From Sphingomonas sp. AX6 (lineage in GTDB: Bacteria; Pseudomonadota; Alphaproteobacteria; Sphingomonadales; Sphingomonadaceae), in assembly GCF_902506605.1 (NCBI RefSeq), contig NZ_LR733979.1:937024-1001023 (forward strand): DNA of 64,000 nucleotides, read 5' to 3'. Each line of letters starts with the position of its first letter. Position 1 is the stretch's first letter. The translations under genes were made by a program, and so were the position numbers. Of this stretch, positions 35,070 through 44,624 are shown in pieces. The notes beneath the pieces are model-generated. The model saw only the letters and a program-made list of their open reading frames with translations. It was not told the DNA's origin and ran no database searches.

Positions 35070-36182
35070 TCACACCCGCATCGGCATCAGCACGTAGAGC
35101 GCGGGTGCCTTGTCGTTTTCGCGGATCAGCGTCGGGGCGGCGGCATCGGCCAGGTGGACCTCGACCAGATCGCCTTCGACCTGCCCTAATATGTCCATCA
35201 GATATTTGCTGTTGAAGCCGATTTCGAAGCCCTGGCTGGCATATTCGCCGGGGACTTCTTCGGCAGCGGTGCCGTTTTCGGGGCTGGTCACCGACAGCGT
35301 GATCTTGTCGCGGTCGAGCGCCATTTTGACCGCGCGCGTCTTTTCCGTCGCAATGGTCGATACGCGATCGACGCCGGCCATGAAGCTTTTCGGGTCGATC
35401 TTGAGGATCTTGTCGTTACCGGTCGGGATCACCCGCGAATAATCGGGGAAGGTGCCGTCGATCAGTTTGGAGGTGAGAATCGCGCGCCCCAGGTCGAAGC
35501 GGATCTTGGAGCCCGACATCGACACGCCGACCGATCCGTCGACTTCGTCGAGCAGCTTGCGCAGTTCGGCGATGCATTTGCGCGGAACGATGATGCTGGG
35601 CATTTCCTCGGCGCCGTCGGGGCGCGGCACGGTGACGCGCGCCAGGCGGTGGCCGTCGGTGGCGGCTGCTTTCAGGACTGGGGTGCCTTCGTCGGACACA
35701 TGGAAGAAGATGCCGTTGAGATAATAACGGGTTTCTTCGGTCGAAATCGCGAAGCGCGTCTTGTCGATGATCGCCTTCAGCGTTTCCGACGGCAATTCGA
35801 ACTGGGTCGGCAATTCGCCCTCGGCGATCACCGGGAAATCGTCGCGCGGCAGCGTGCCGAGCGAGAAGCGGGCGCGGCCTGCGACGATCGCCAATTTGCC
35901 TTCCGCGGCGGTCAGTTCGACCTGCGCGCCTTCGGGCAATTTGCGAACGATATCGAAGAGGGTATGCGCGGAAACCGTGGTCGCGCCGGGCTGATCGACA
36001 GCGGCTGCGACGGTTTCGTCGATCTGGAGGTCGAGATCGGTCGCCATCAGGCGAATGATGCCGTCGGCGGATGCGTCGATCATCACGTTCGACAGGATGG
36101 GGATGGTATTGCGCCGCTCGACCACCGACTGGACGTGGCTGAGCCCCTTGAGCAGGGTTGCGCGTTCGATCGTCGCCTTCAT
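35070..36182 (-). CDS. dnaN: DNA polymerase III beta sliding clamp
   Basis: The product is 370 aa from ATG 36182 (MKATIERATLL); a tandem ATG at 36185 is possible. Three clamp domains are recognisable, with ERRNTIPILSNVMI in domain 1 and the terminal YVLMPMRV, the usual beta-clamp C-terminus. It tethers DNA polymerase III to DNA. GGGGG lies just upstream of the start. It is unlinked to recF and dnaA in this window. Confidence 0.98.
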   Translation of the reverse strand: MKATIERATLLKGLSHVQSVVERRNTIPILSNVMIDASADGIIRLMATDLDLQIDETVAAAVDQPGATTVSAHTLFDIVRKLPEGAQVELTAAEGKLAIVAGRARFSLGTLPRDDFPVIAEGELPTQFELPSETLKAIIDKTRFAISTEETRYYLNGIFFHVSDEGTPVLKAAATDGHRLARVTVPRPDGAEEMPSIIVPRKCIAELRKLLDEVDGSVGVSMSGSKIRFDLGRAILTSKLIDGTFPDYSRVIPTGNDKILKIDPKSFMAGVDRVSTIATEKTRAVKMALDRDKITLSVTSPENGTAAEEVPGEYASQGFEIGFNSKYLMDILGQVEGDLVEVHLADAAAPTLIRENDKAPALYVLMPMRV

Positions 36183-36274
36183 CATTTACCCCCGGGCCGC
36201 CGCCCTTATTTTGAAACCCACCGTGATTCGCGGTCGCGACGGCAAGCACTCTCGCCGAATTTATCCTTAGCGCG

Positions 36275-36307
36275 AAAAAGGGCCGGGGCAAGAAGCCCCG
36301 ACCCTTC
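36275..36307 (-). terminator. Terminator after the outer-membrane barrel gene
   Basis: Read on the minus strand, agggtcggggc-ttctt-gccccggccct forms an 11-bp stem with one wobble, followed by TTTT. It ends transcription of the barrel gene before dnaN. Confidence 0.88.
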
Positions 36308-36367
36308 CCGGTCCAGATTCGAGTACCCGCCTACGCTACCGGGGCACCGTATCCGTACGTTGGTCGA

Positions 36368-37027
36368 TCAGAAGCGGACGCCGACGCCCGCCATCACCTG
36401 ATGACGATCGGTATCGATGTCGAATTGATCGGTGACGGTGCCATCACGGAATTCGAAATCGGCTTCGCGATAGTTCGAATAGCGATATTCGAGCTTGGCA
36501 TAGGTGTTGGTGCCGATCGCGCGCTCGACGCCCGCGCCTGCGCGCCAGCCTTCAAGCTCGAAATTCTCGTCGATTTCGTTGGTGCCGTCACTGCCGAGCA
36601 GGTTCAGCCGCGCGTTGGTGTAGCCGCCCTTGGCATAGACCAGCGTCTCCGGCGTCGCGAGGACACCGACGCGACCACCGATATAGATGTCGCGACCGGT
36701 GCTGACTTCGCCGAACCCGAACGTGTTCGGATTGTTGCGCTCGGTTTCCACCTTGCCGGTCGAATCGGTCAGTTCCGCTTCGACACCGAGCACGAGCCCG
36801 TTGTTCATGGCGAAGTCGTAGCCGATTTCGCCGCCATAGACGAAGCCGTCCACGGTCTGGTCGATACCGTCGATATCCGCGTCCTCGGTGCTGCCGGGAC
36901 GGATGCCGTCATAGCCGCCGAGCACGCCGATACGGGGACCGGTGAACGTCGGGTTCACGTCCTGCGCCAGGGCGGGCGTTGCAAAGGCCGACGAAGCGGC
37001 AAGTGCGACAATGAGTGCGTTACGCAT
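36368..37027 (-). CDS. Small outer-membrane beta-barrel protein
   Basis: The product is 219 aa from ATG 37027, with GGAG six bases upstream. It has a signal peptide (RNALIVALAASSAFATPALAQ), then eight predicted amphipathic strands (GPRIGVLGGYDG, GGEIGYDFAM, IYIGGRVGVLA, VYAKGGYTNARL, GAGVERAIGTNTYAKLEYRYS) and a C-terminal VMAGVGVRF ending in Phe. It belongs to the OmpA-like/Omp25 eight-strand barrel group common in alphaproteobacteria. No peptidoglycan-binding OmpA domain is present. Likely abundant and monocistronic. Confidence 0.9.
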   Translation of the reverse strand: MRNALIVALAASSAFATPALAQDVNPTFTGPRIGVLGGYDGIRPGSTEDADIDGIDQTVDGFVYGGEIGYDFAMNNGLVLGVEAELTDSTGKVETERNNPNTFGFGEVSTGRDIYIGGRVGVLATPETLVYAKGGYTNARLNLLGSDGTNEIDENFELEGWRAGAGVERAIGTNTYAKLEYRYSNYREADFEFRDGTVTDQFDIDTDRHQVMAGVGVRF

Positions 37028-37162
37028 AAAAAACTCCATTCCTCAAATCCCCGATCATGCCGGGAAGCGAGCTAAATGGTGCGGCGCGGCGAATGTTGCA
37101 TGAACCTCAGATAAACAAGGATTTCCGTTGCTTTTGCGCCACAGGGGCTTGAAACGGAAGGG

Positions 37163-37831
37163 GTGGACGACAAGGCAATGGATGCGATGAATCGAGTGGC
37201 ACGACGCAAGGGACGCGATTTCATCGCGCGGCACGGGGAGACGGTATTCAACGTCGTCAAACGGTTGCAAGGCACCCATCCGCACACGCCGCTGACCCGA
37301 GCGGGCTTTGCCCAGGCGGAGGAAATGGGACGGGCGTTGCGGGCAGAACTCGGGGCGAAACCGAAACTGGAATTATGGGCCTCGCCAACCGGGCGCGCGC
37401 TTCAGACGCTGGCGGTGATCGCCGAACATCTCGAACTCGACTGGCACGCCGCGCAGACCGACGAACGGCTGACCGAAATCGACATGGGCGATTGGGGCGG
37501 GCGTTATTATGCGGAGATTTCCGCAGAGGCGGGGGATTTCATCGACCGCGAGACCGGGCTGTTCGCGGTTCCGGCACCGCAGGGAGAGTTCTATGACGGC
37601 ATCGCGGCGCGTGTTTCGGCCTGGGCCGACGACACAGACCGTGAGGGCGACCGGCTGGTGATCATGCACGGTATGTCGAGCCGGGTGCTGCGCGGCGTCC
37701 TGACGGGGGCCGACGTGCTGCCGAAATTTCGCGCACCGATCGCCGGTGGACTGCCCCAGGGAACGGTGGTCGCGATTCAAGACAGGGTGGAGCGCATCGT
37801 CCACCGCGGCACCGGACACGCCCCCGCATGA
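37163..37831 (+). CDS. Histidine phosphatase family protein
   Basis: The product is 222 aa from GTG 37163 with ggaagg just upstream; ATG 37178 is an alternative. The phosphohistidine motif is ARHGET (H24), the second Arg is in SPTGRALQT and the second His in LVIMHGMSSR. This is the phosphoglycerate-mutase-like fold; the substrate is unknown (mutase, cobalamin-type or sugar phosphate). The stop overlaps the next gene's ATG. Confidence 0.9.
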   Translation: MDDKAMDAMNRVARRKGRDFIARHGETVFNVVKRLQGTHPHTPLTRAGFAQAEEMGRALRAELGAKPKLELWASPTGRALQTLAVIAEHLELDWHAAQTDERLTEIDMGDWGGRYYAEISAEAGDFIDRETGLFAVPAPQGEFYDGIAARVSAWADDTDREGDRLVIMHGMSSRVLRGVLTGADVLPKFRAPIAGGLPQGTVVAIQDRVERIVHRGTGHAPA

Positions 37832-38316
37832 TGCTCGCCGCGCTCCTGGTGCTGACGCAAACACAGGCTGCACCCGAACGCCCCGCCGGACGCGTGACCA
37901 TCGGAATCCACCAAAGCTGGGGCGCATTCCGCGACGCTTCGCCACGCAAATGTTTCGCCATTGCTCGCCCCCCCGGCGCGGGCCAGCGCAACCCCGCCTT
38001 CGCCAGCATCGGCATCTGGCCCGGCAGCGCCGCCCGCCCGCAATTCCACGCCCGGTTGAGCCGCGCGAAGCGCGCCGACGCCCGCGTCACGCTGTCGATT
38101 GGTGAGCGCCGCTTCGCGCTGATCGCGGGTGCAACCGACGCCTGGGCACCCGATCCCGCCACCGACGCCGCGATCGTCGCGGCGATGCGCGGCCAGCGCA
38201 GCATGAGCGTCGAGAGCGTGGGTGCAAGCGGTCGTCCCTTCGCCGACACCTACGCGCTGGGCGGCGCCGCGACCGCCATCGACGCGGCGGTGCTGGGGTG
38301 CGCGCGCGCAACCTAG
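37828..38316 (+). CDS. Putative exported IalB-like protein
   Basis: The product is 162 aa. The N-terminus has a short hydrophobic segment ending in TQAAP (MLAALLVLTQTQAAP), a weak signal peptide. The WGAFRDASPRKCFAIARP stretch and paired Cys residues resemble invasion-associated locus B proteins, small periplasmic proteins of unknown role. The match is by eye and weak. It overlaps the phosphatase gene by four bases (ATGA), so the two are probably co-translated. Confidence 0.6.
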   Translation: MMLAALLVLTQTQAAPERPAGRVTIGIHQSWGAFRDASPRKCFAIARPPGAGQRNPAFASIGIWPGSAARPQFHARLSRAKRADARVTLSIGERRFALIAGATDAWAPDPATDAAIVAAMRGQRSMSVESVGASGRPFADTYALGGAATAIDAAVLGCARAT

Positions 38317-38349
38317 CGTTCGGGCAGATTTTCCCCTATATCGCGCGCC

Positions 38350-39558
38350 ATGCAGACAGCTTCCGTCGTTCCCATGCCCATTCCGGGGCATATCGATCCC
38401 GTGCCCGTGCCGCGTGCCTTGGTGCCGCGCAGCGACGGGCGAATCGACCTGCTTGGCCTGTCCAAGATGGACCTGCGGATGGCGCTGGAGACGTCGCAGC
38501 TCGATCCCAAGCAGGCGAAGCTGCGTGCCAAGCAATTGTGGCACTGGATCTACAATCGCGGCGTCACCGAATTTTCGAAGATGACCGACATTTCGAAGAC
38601 GATGCAGCCGTGGCTGGAGCAGCGCTTCGTGATTTCGCGGCCAGACGTGGTCGAGGCCCAGGTTTCGACCGACGGCACGCGCAAATGGCTGCTGCGGTCG
38701 GACGACGGGCAAGACTATGAAATGGTGTTCATCCCCGATGCCGATCGGGGGACGTTGTGCGTGTCTTCGCAAGTCGGCTGCACGCTTAATTGCCGTTTCT
38801 GCCACACCGGCACGATGCGGCTGGTCCGCAACCTGACGCCGGGCGAGATCGTGGGGCAGGTCATGCTCGCGCGCGATGCGCTGGGCGAATGGCCGAGCCA
38901 ACCCGACGGGCGGATGCTGACCAACATCGTCATGATGGGGATGGGCGAGCCGCTCTATAATTTCGATTCGGTGCGCGATGGGTTGAAGATCATCATGGAC
39001 GGCGATGGCATTGCCCTGTCCAAGCGGCGGATCACCCTTTCGACCAGCGGCGTGGTGCCGATGATGGCGCGTGCTGGCGCGGAGATCGGCGTCAACCTGG
39101 CGGTGTCGCTTCACGCGGTGACCAAGGAAGTGCGCGACGAGATCGTGCCGCTCAACCGCAAATACGGGATCGAGGAGCTGCTTCAGGCATGCGCCGATTA
39201 TCCCGGCGCAAACAATGCGCGGCGGATCACGTTCGAATATGTGATGCTGAAGGACAAGAACGACAGCGACAACGATGCGCGCGAACTGGTTCGGCTGCTG
39301 CGGCATTACGATTTGCCCGCCAAGGTCAATCTGATCCCGTTCAATCCGTGGCCCGGCGCGCCCTATGAATGTTCCGAGCCTGGGCGAATCAAGGCGTTCT
39401 CGAAGATTATCTTCGAATCGGGCATTTCTGCCCCGACACGGACGCCCCGCGGGCGTGACATCGATGCGGCGTGCGGCCAGTTGAAGACGGCGTCGGAGAA
39501 GAAGTCGCGCGCGGAACTCGACAAGCTGGCGGAAGAGAAGCAGGCGGCGCTGGGCTAA
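38350..39558 (+). CDS. rlmN: 23S rRNA/tRNA m2A methyltransferase RlmN
   Basis: The product is 402 aa. It is a radical SAM enzyme with the cluster motif CTLNCRFC (C144, C148, C151), an N-terminal helical domain ([22 protein letters not shown]) and the typical [13 protein letters not shown] and [20 protein letters not shown] end. It methylates C2 of A2503 in 23S rRNA and A37 in some tRNAs. A late Cys in the [14 protein letters not shown] segment is probably the methyl carrier. A palindromic repeat follows its stop. Confidence 0.96.
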   Translation: MQTASVVPMPIPGHIDPVPVPRALVPRSDGRIDLLGLSKMDLRMALETSQLDPKQAKLRAKQLWHWIYNRGVTEFSKMTDISKTMQPWLEQRFVISRPDVVEAQVSTDGTRKWLLRSDDGQDYEMVFIPDADRGTLCVSSQVGCTLNCRFCHTGTMRLVRNLTPGEIVGQVMLARDALGEWPSQPDGRMLTNIVMMGMGEPLYNFDSVRDGLKIIMDGDGIALSKRRITLSTSGVVPMMARAGAEIGVNLAVSLHAVTKEVRDEIVPLNRKYGIEELLQACADYPGANNARRITFEYVMLKDKNDSDNDARELVRLLRHYDLPAKVNLIPFNPWPGAPYECSEPGRIKAFSKIIFESGISAPTRTPRGRDIDAACGQLKTASEKKSRAELDKLAEEKQAALG

Positions 39559-39567
39559 GCCATCGTC

Positions 39568-39676
39568 CGTCACCCCGGACGCAGTGCCGGGGTCCACCAA
39601 GCCCCTTGTACGATTCTTGAGCTTCTGGCGACGTGCGTGCCGCCCGGTGGACCCCGGCACTACGGCCGGGGTGACG
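39568..39676 (+). repeat. Extragenic palindrome, 'gtcaccccgg' family
   Basis: The outer arms cgtcaccccgg...gccggggtccacc and ggtggaccccggc...ccggggtgacg pair with few mismatches. It starts nine bases past the rlmN stop. Same family as 18853-18960 and the truB insert. Confidence 0.88.
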
Positions 39677-39732
39677 GTGGTGGAGAGGCAATCGCTCGAC
39701 AACCTCCCGCGTATCCGCTCTAGCGACTGGCG

Positions 39733-40491
39733 ATGCTTGATGCCGCCGCTCTCACGCTTGCTCTGGTCGCAGGGATCGCCGGGGGTGTGATGAACGCACT
39801 TGCGGGTGGGGGCACCTTTGCGACCTTGCCTGCGCTGCTGGCGCTGGGGCTGCCTGCCAATATCGCCAACGCCACGTCCAATGTCGCGCTGCTGCCGGGG
39901 GCGGCGGCTAGTGCATGGACGTTTCGGGACGAGTTGCGCCCAATCGCGAGGGTCGCGATTCCGCTGCTGGCGGCAATTACCTTTGCGGGCGGGCTGGTCG
40001 GGAGCTGGCTGCTGGTCGCGACGCCGTCGGATACGTTCGACCTCATCATCCCCTGGCTGGTGCTGTATGCCTTCGTCGTCCTGTTCATCGGCAAGCGCGG
40101 GGCGGCGTGGCTGGCGGCGCGCGTGACGATCGGGCGGCGCGCGCTGATGGCGGTGCAGTCGCTGCTGGGCGTTTATGGCGGATATTTCGGCGGGGGCGTC
40201 GGATTGATGACCACCGCGACGTACGGCCTGCTCGCGGGGATTTCGCCTCGCGAGATGTTCGCGGCGCGCACGCTGATGCTGGCGGTCGCCAATCTGGCGG
40301 CAGCGATCATATTCATCGCCTTTGCGATGGTCGATTGGCGGACCTGTGTGCCGATGCTGATCGGCGCGATCCTGGGCGGATGGGGCGGCGCGCATCTGGG
40401 CAAGCGTCTGGCGCCGGGGCCGGTGCGTATCTGGACCTTGCTCGTCACCGGCATCACGACGATCGTGTTTTTCGTTCGTGCTTATGGCTGA
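39733..40491 (+). CDS. TauE/SafE-family (TSUP) membrane transporter
   Basis: The product is 252 aa with about eight hydrophobic helices. The family-specific N-terminal motif is GGVMNALAGGGTFATLPALLALGLPANIANATSNVALLPG in the form AGGGTF...NATSNVAL, repeated in the second half as GGYFGGGVGLM...AARTLMLAVANL. TSUP proteins move sulfite, organosulfonates or related anions. The substrate is unknown. The direct neighbours give no clear link, although a molybdopterin oxidoreductase pair follows. Confidence 0.92.
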   Translation: MLDAAALTLALVAGIAGGVMNALAGGGTFATLPALLALGLPANIANATSNVALLPGAAASAWTFRDELRPIARVAIPLLAAITFAGGLVGSWLLVATPSDTFDLIIPWLVLYAFVVLFIGKRGAAWLAARVTIGRRALMAVQSLLGVYGGYFGGGVGLMTTATYGLLAGISPREMFAARTLMLAVANLAAAIIFIAFAMVDWRTCVPMLIGAILGGWGGAHLGKRLAPGPVRIWTLLVTGITTIVFFVRAYG

Positions 40492-40525
40492 GCGCGGTTA
40501 GGCTGGCGTCAGCGAAGGAGGCCGC

Positions 40526-41308
40526 ATGGCGGATGTAACCGAAACGGGCGACCAACCGAATGCGCCTGTCATGACCCCGCCCACCCGCATTTATCGCCAC
40601 CGCCTCGCCACGCGCCTGTGGCACTGGATCAACGCGGTGTCAGTCATCGTGCTGCTGGGCAGCGGGTTGATGATCCTGAACGCCCATCCGCACCTTTATT
40701 GGGGCCAGTTCGGAGCGAATTTCGACGAGCCGTGGTTCAGCGTGTCGATGGTGTTTGCCGATGGTCGCGTGCCGGGCTGGCTGACGATCCCGAGCAATTA
40801 CAGCCTGTCCGCCGGGCGGCGCTGGCATTTGTTCTTCGCTCTGATACTCGGCTTCGGCCTGCTCGGCTTCATGATCGCCAGCCTGATCAACCGCCATTTT
40901 AAACGTGACCTGACGGTGGCGCGCGAGGACGTGTCGCCCAAGCATCTGGCGCATGACGTGCGCGAGCATCTGGCGCTCAGGTTCCACGATCCCAAAAAGC
41001 CCGCGCGCTACAACAGCCTTCAGAAATGGAGCTATATCCTCGTCATCTTCGTGATGCTGCCGCTGGTCATCCTGACCGGGCTGACCATGTCGCCGGGGAT
41101 GAATGCGGCGTGGCCGTGGCTACTCGACCTGTTTGGCGGGCGGCAATCGGCGCGCTCCATTCATTTCATCGTCGCCATGCTGCTCGCCGGGTTCATCGTC
41201 GTGCATCTGGCACTCGTCATCCTCGCGGGGGTTTGGAACGAGCTACGCTCGATGATTACCGGCTGGTGGCGCGTGCCCGAGCATCGGCCACTGGAGGACA
41301 AGCCATGA
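40526..41308 (+). CDS. Cytochrome b561-type membrane subunit
   Basis: The product is 260 aa. RHRLATRLWHWINAVSVIVLLGSGLMIL starts the first helix with a haem-ligand His, and further candidate His residues lie in RRWHLFFALIL, SIHFIVAML and VVHLALVILAG. At least four transmembrane helices are visible. It is a Ni,Fe-hydrogenase/formate-dehydrogenase-type di-haem cytochrome b. It overlaps the next gene, a molybdopterin oxidoreductase, by four bases, so the two likely form one membrane redox complex that passes electrons between quinone and the periplasmic catalytic subunit. Confidence 0.9.
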   Translation: MADVTETGDQPNAPVMTPPTRIYRHRLATRLWHWINAVSVIVLLGSGLMILNAHPHLYWGQFGANFDEPWFSVSMVFADGRVPGWLTIPSNYSLSAGRRWHLFFALILGFGLLGFMIASLINRHFKRDLTVAREDVSPKHLAHDVREHLALRFHDPKKPARYNSLQKWSYILVIFVMLPLVILTGLTMSPGMNAAWPWLLDLFGGRQSARSIHFIVAMLLAGFIVVHLALVILAGVWNELRSMITGWWRVPEHRPLEDKP

Positions 41309-42057
41309 TCCACCGTCGGACCCTGATTGCCGGGTTGGCGGCGAGCGCGGGCGGATTGCTCGCGGGCTGCGACCGGCTGAACGAAAGCCCGGGCTTTCGC
41401 GGGTTGTTGAGCAAGGGCGAGGACGCCAATCTTGCGCTGCAACGCCTGTTGATCGACCGCAATGCGCTGGCCCGCGAGTTTCGCCCCGACCAGATGTCGC
41501 CGATCTTTCGCGCCAATGGCACCAAGCGACCCGAAGGCGACGCCTATGCCGCCCAGGCCGCCGCCAATTTTGCCGACTGGCGCATCACCGTCGACGGGCT
41601 GGTCGCCAATCCGCTGTCGCTGTCGATGGACCAGGTCCGTGCAATGCCCGCCCGGTCGCAGATCACGCGCCACGATTGCGTCGAAGGGTGGAGCGCGATC
41701 GGCAAATGGACGGGGCCGCGCCTGTCGTTGATCCTGAACGCCGCGCGATTGCAGCCTGCGGCGAAGTACCTCGTCTTCCACTGTGCGGACACGCTGGGCG
41801 GGCGACCATACTATGAATCGATCGACCTGATCGACGCATTTCACCCCCAGACGATCATGGCCTGGGCGATGAATGACCGGGTGCTGGGCGTTCCTTACGG
41901 TGCGCCCGTGCGCCTGCGGGTTGAGCGGCAACTGGGCTACAAGCACGCCAAATATGTTCAGCGGATCGAAGCGGTGGCATCGCTCGACGGGCTGTACGGC
42001 GGCAAGGGCGGCTATTGGGAAGATGTCGCCGATTACGAATGGTATGCGGGGATCTAG
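41305..42057 (+). CDS. Molybdopterin-dependent oxidoreductase, sulfite oxidase/MsrP fold
   Basis: The product is 250 aa from ATG 41305. The signal region MIHRRTLIAGLAASAGGLLAGC combines a twin-Arg motif with a lipobox-like LLAGC, suggesting Tat export and possible lipidation. The molybdenum-ligand Cys is C125 in RHDCVEGWSAIGKW. The domain is the sulfite-oxidase-type Moco fold alone, like MsrP (YedY). With the upstream cytochrome b it resembles the MsrPQ design. Actual substrate is unknown (methionine sulfoxide, sulfite, other). The stop shares CTAG with the convergent DUF1801 gene. Confidence 0.9.
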   Translation: MIHRRTLIAGLAASAGGLLAGCDRLNESPGFRGLLSKGEDANLALQRLLIDRNALAREFRPDQMSPIFRANGTKRPEGDAYAAQAAANFADWRITVDGLVANPLSLSMDQVRAMPARSQITRHDCVEGWSAIGKWTGPRLSLILNAARLQPAAKYLVFHCADTLGGRPYYESIDLIDAFHPQTIMAWAMNDRVLGVPYGAPVRLRVERQLGYKHAKYVQRIEAVASLDGLYGGKGGYWEDVADYEWYAGI

Positions 42058-42473
42058 CGCGGATAGCGCGCGTCGCTCGCCTTGAGCGAACCCAGAATCA
42101 GCGCCTCCAGCACATCCAGGTCGATATCAGACAGGCGCTTGACGTACAGGCACGATTTACCCGTGCGATGCTTGCCCAGCCGCGCCATCAGGTCTGCACG
42201 CTCGGGAAATTCGTCGGAGAGATAGAAGACCAGTTCGGTCTTGCGCGGCGAAAAGCCGATCCGCGGCATGTCGCCTTCGCGCCCGCTGTCATATCGGTAA
42301 TGGCACGAACCGAAGCCGATGATCGACGGTCCCCACATGACCGCGCGCTCGCCCGACAGCCGCTCCATGATCGCGCAGACGAGCTTTGCGTCCTCGCTTC
42401 GTTCAAGCGGCTGGGCGGCGGCGATAAAGGCATCGACCGATGCGGTGCCAGGTTGGGTCTTGTTGTCGGCCAT
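42054..42473 (-). CDS. DUF1801-domain protein
   Basis: The product is 139 aa. MERLSGERAVMWGPSIIGFGSCHYRY...GREGDMPRIGFSPRKTELVFYL is the DUF1801 pattern, a small alpha/beta fold of unknown function. No signal peptide or membrane segment. It converges on the oxidoreductase gene; the two stops are read from the same CTAG. Confidence 0.85.
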   Translation of the reverse strand: MADNKTQPGTASVDAFIAAAQPLERSEDAKLVCAIMERLSGERAVMWGPSIIGFGSCHYRYDSGREGDMPRIGFSPRKTELVFYLSDEFPERADLMARLGKHRTGKSCLYVKRLSDIDLDVLEALILGSLKASDARYPR

Positions 42474-42519
42474 GGGGAGTCTCCATTAGCGTCATACCGC
42501 AGTCTGTGTGGGTGGGACA

Positions 42520-42600
42520 CGTTTCTCGACTTCGCTCGAAACGAACGGAGGGGGAAACGCTGAAGAATCCCCCGTTCGCCTCCAGCGAAATCGAGAAACG
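42520..42600 (+). repeat. Extragenic palindrome, 'tttcgagcgaagtcgagaaac' family
   Basis: The left arm cgtttctcgacttcgctcg plus aaacgaacggaggggg and the right arm cccccgttcgcct... plus cgaaatcgagaaacg pair imperfectly. It lies between the DUF1801 gene and argG. Confidence 0.82.
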
Positions 42601-42675
42601 CTGCCTCGCCATTGCACCCGAGCCTGCACCCGCATAGAGCGCGCCCCAAATCCCTGACCCGTTGGAGTCCCCGCC

Positions 42676-43896
42676 ATGACCGATCAGATCAACAAGGTCG
42701 TCCTCGCCTATTCGGGCGGGCTCGACACCAGCGTCATCCTGAAATGGCTCCAGCAGAATTATAACTGCGAGGTCATCACCTTCACCGCCGATCTGGGGCA
42801 GGGCGAGGAGCTGGAGCCCGCGCGCGCCAAGGCCGAGATGATGGGGGTGAAGCCCGAGCACATCTATATCGACGATCTGCGCGAGGAATTCGTCCGCGAT
42901 TTCGTCTTCCCGATGATGCGCGCCAATGCGCTGTACGAAGGGTTGTACCTGCTCGGTACCTCGATCGCACGGCCGCTGATTTCCAAGCGCCTGATCGAGA
43001 TTGCGCGCGAAGTCGGTGCCGATGCGATTTCGCACGGCGCGACCGGCAAGGGCAACGACCAGGTCCGCTTCGAGCTATCGGCCTATGCGCTGGCGCCCGA
43101 TATCAAGGTGATCGCGCCGTGGCGCGAATGGGATCTGACCAGCCGTACCGCGCTGATCGACTTTGCCGAGAAGAACCAGATTCCGGTGCCCAAGGACAAG
43201 CGGGGCGAGTCGCCGTTCTCCACCGATGCGAACCTGTTGCACACCTCGTCGGAAGGGAAGGTTCTAGAAGACCCATGGGATGAAGTTCCCGATTACGTCT
43301 ATTCGCGCACGGTGAACCCCGAGGACGCGCCCGATACGCCCGAATATATCACTATGGACTTCGAAAAGGGCGACGGCATCGCGCTGAACGGCGAAGCGAT
43401 GAGCCCCGCGACATTGCTGGCGGCACTCAACGAACTCGGGCGCAAGCACGGCATTGGGCGGCTCGATCTCGTCGAGAACCGCTTCGTCGGCATGAAATCA
43501 CGCGGCATGTACGAAACGCCGGGCGGCACGATCTATGCGATGGCGCATCGGGGGATCGAATCGATCACGCTCGACCGTGGCGCGGCGCATTTGAAGGACG
43601 AACTCGCACCCCGCTATGCCGAGCTGATCTATAACGGCTTCTGGTTCGCGCCCGAACGCGAAATGCTCCAGGCCGCGATCGACCATAGCCAGGAAAAGGT
43701 CGCCGGCACCGTCCGGCTGAAGCTCTACAAGGGCGGGGTCTATGTCGTCGGCCGTAAGTCGCCCAACTCGCTCTATTCTGAGAAGGTCGTGACGTTCGAG
43801 GACGATCAGGGCGCTTACGACCAGCGCGATGCGGCAGGCTTTATCAAGCTGAACGCGCTGCGGTTGCGGCTGCTGGGACGGCGCGATCGCATCTAG
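42676..43896 (+). CDS. argG: Argininosuccinate synthase
   Basis: The product is 406 aa. The ATP-binding P-loop-like motif AYSGGLDTS, the [19 protein letters not shown] motif and the central [21 protein letters not shown] region are diagnostic. It joins citrulline and aspartate to give argininosuccinate, the substrate of ArgH encoded 11 kb away. GGAG precedes the ATG. It is monocistronic by context. Confidence 0.98.
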   Translation: MTDQINKVVLAYSGGLDTSVILKWLQQNYNCEVITFTADLGQGEELEPARAKAEMMGVKPEHIYIDDLREEFVRDFVFPMMRANALYEGLYLLGTSIARPLISKRLIEIAREVGADAISHGATGKGNDQVRFELSAYALAPDIKVIAPWREWDLTSRTALIDFAEKNQIPVPKDKRGESPFSTDANLLHTSSEGKVLEDPWDEVPDYVYSRTVNPEDAPDTPEYITMDFEKGDGIALNGEAMSPATLLAALNELGRKHGIGRLDLVENRFVGMKSRGMYETPGGTIYAMAHRGIESITLDRGAAHLKDELAPRYAELIYNGFWFAPEREMLQAAIDHSQEKVAGTVRLKLYKGGVYVVGRKSPNSLYSEKVVTFEDDQGAYDQRDAAGFIKLNALRLRLLGRRDRI

Positions 43897-43973
43897 GCGC
43901 GCGTTAACCATATCGCATTCTTTCGCGGCGATGGTCGGGCTTCTGATCGTCTATCTATGGGGAAAGCTGCGCA

Positions 43974-44564
43974 ATGCTGGGCAAGGTTCACGGTAAGCTG
44001 GTGTTCGATCGCCGCATTCAGGTGCTGGCGCGTGAAATCGCGTCGCGGCTGCCCGAAAATGCGCGCGTGCTCGATGTCGGATGCGGCAGCGGCGATCTGG
44101 CGGTGCTCGTCATGCAATCGCGACCCGATGTCAGGATCGAAGGTATCGACGTGCTGGTACGGCCCGAAACGGCGATTCCGGTCACCCGATACGACGGGAC
44201 GACCATCCCCCACGCCGATGGCAGTTTCGATGCCGCGATCATCGTGGACGTCCTCCACCATACCGACGATCCGCAGGCGGTCCTGGCCGAAGTCGCGCGC
44301 GTCGCGCGAGTCGTGGTGGTCAAGGATCACTTGCGCGACGGAGTCGCGGCCGGCGCGACGTTGCGATTCATGGATTGGGTGGGCAACGTCTCGCACGGCG
44401 TGCGGTTGCCCTATAACTATCTTTCGTCGCGCGAGTGGGCCGGAATTTACGGCGCTCTAGGTCTGGCGACCGATCGCTTCAGCAAACGGCTGGGGCTCTA
44501 TCCGCGCCCGTTCGGCTGGCTCTTCGATCGAAGCCTGCATTTCGTGACGATTCTCAGTCGCTGA
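43974..44564 (+). CDS. Class I SAM-dependent methyltransferase
   Basis: The product is 196 aa. Motif I is VLDVGCGSGDLAVLV (about residues 33-47), motif II region FDAAIIVDVLHHTDDPQAVL. The rest matches methyltransf_11-type enzymes with a variable acceptor domain. The substrate is unknown. GGGGAAAG precedes the ATG. The glycosyltransferase gene converges on it from the other side of a bidirectional terminator, so a link to glycan or lipid modification is possible but unproven. Confidence 0.88.
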   Translation: MLGKVHGKLVFDRRIQVLAREIASRLPENARVLDVGCGSGDLAVLVMQSRPDVRIEGIDVLVRPETAIPVTRYDGTTIPHADGSFDAAIIVDVLHHTDDPQAVLAEVARVARVVVVKDHLRDGVAAGATLRFMDWVGNVSHGVRLPYNYLSSREWAGIYGALGLATDRFSKRLGLYPRPFGWLFDRSLHFVTILSR

Positions 44565-44573
44565 TCATCCTAG

Positions 44574-44610
44574 AAAGGGGCCGCCGCCGGCAAGGCGGCG
44601 GCCCCTTTTT
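44574..44610. terminator. Bidirectional terminator between methyltransferase and GT2 genes
   Basis: A perfect 15-bp stem aaaggggccgccgcc/ggcggcggccccttt with a five-base loop (ggcaa), followed by tt on the plus strand and by a shorter T-run on the minus strand. Confidence 0.92.
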
Positions 44611-44624
44611 CATGTCCCGGCCTC

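Noticed and set aside
37777..40395. 872-codon open frame on the minus strand across rlmN and TSUP
   Set aside because: It lies antisense to four well-supported genes and to a palindromic repeat. Its translation is low-complexity Arg/His-rich, the usual shadow in high-GC DNA.
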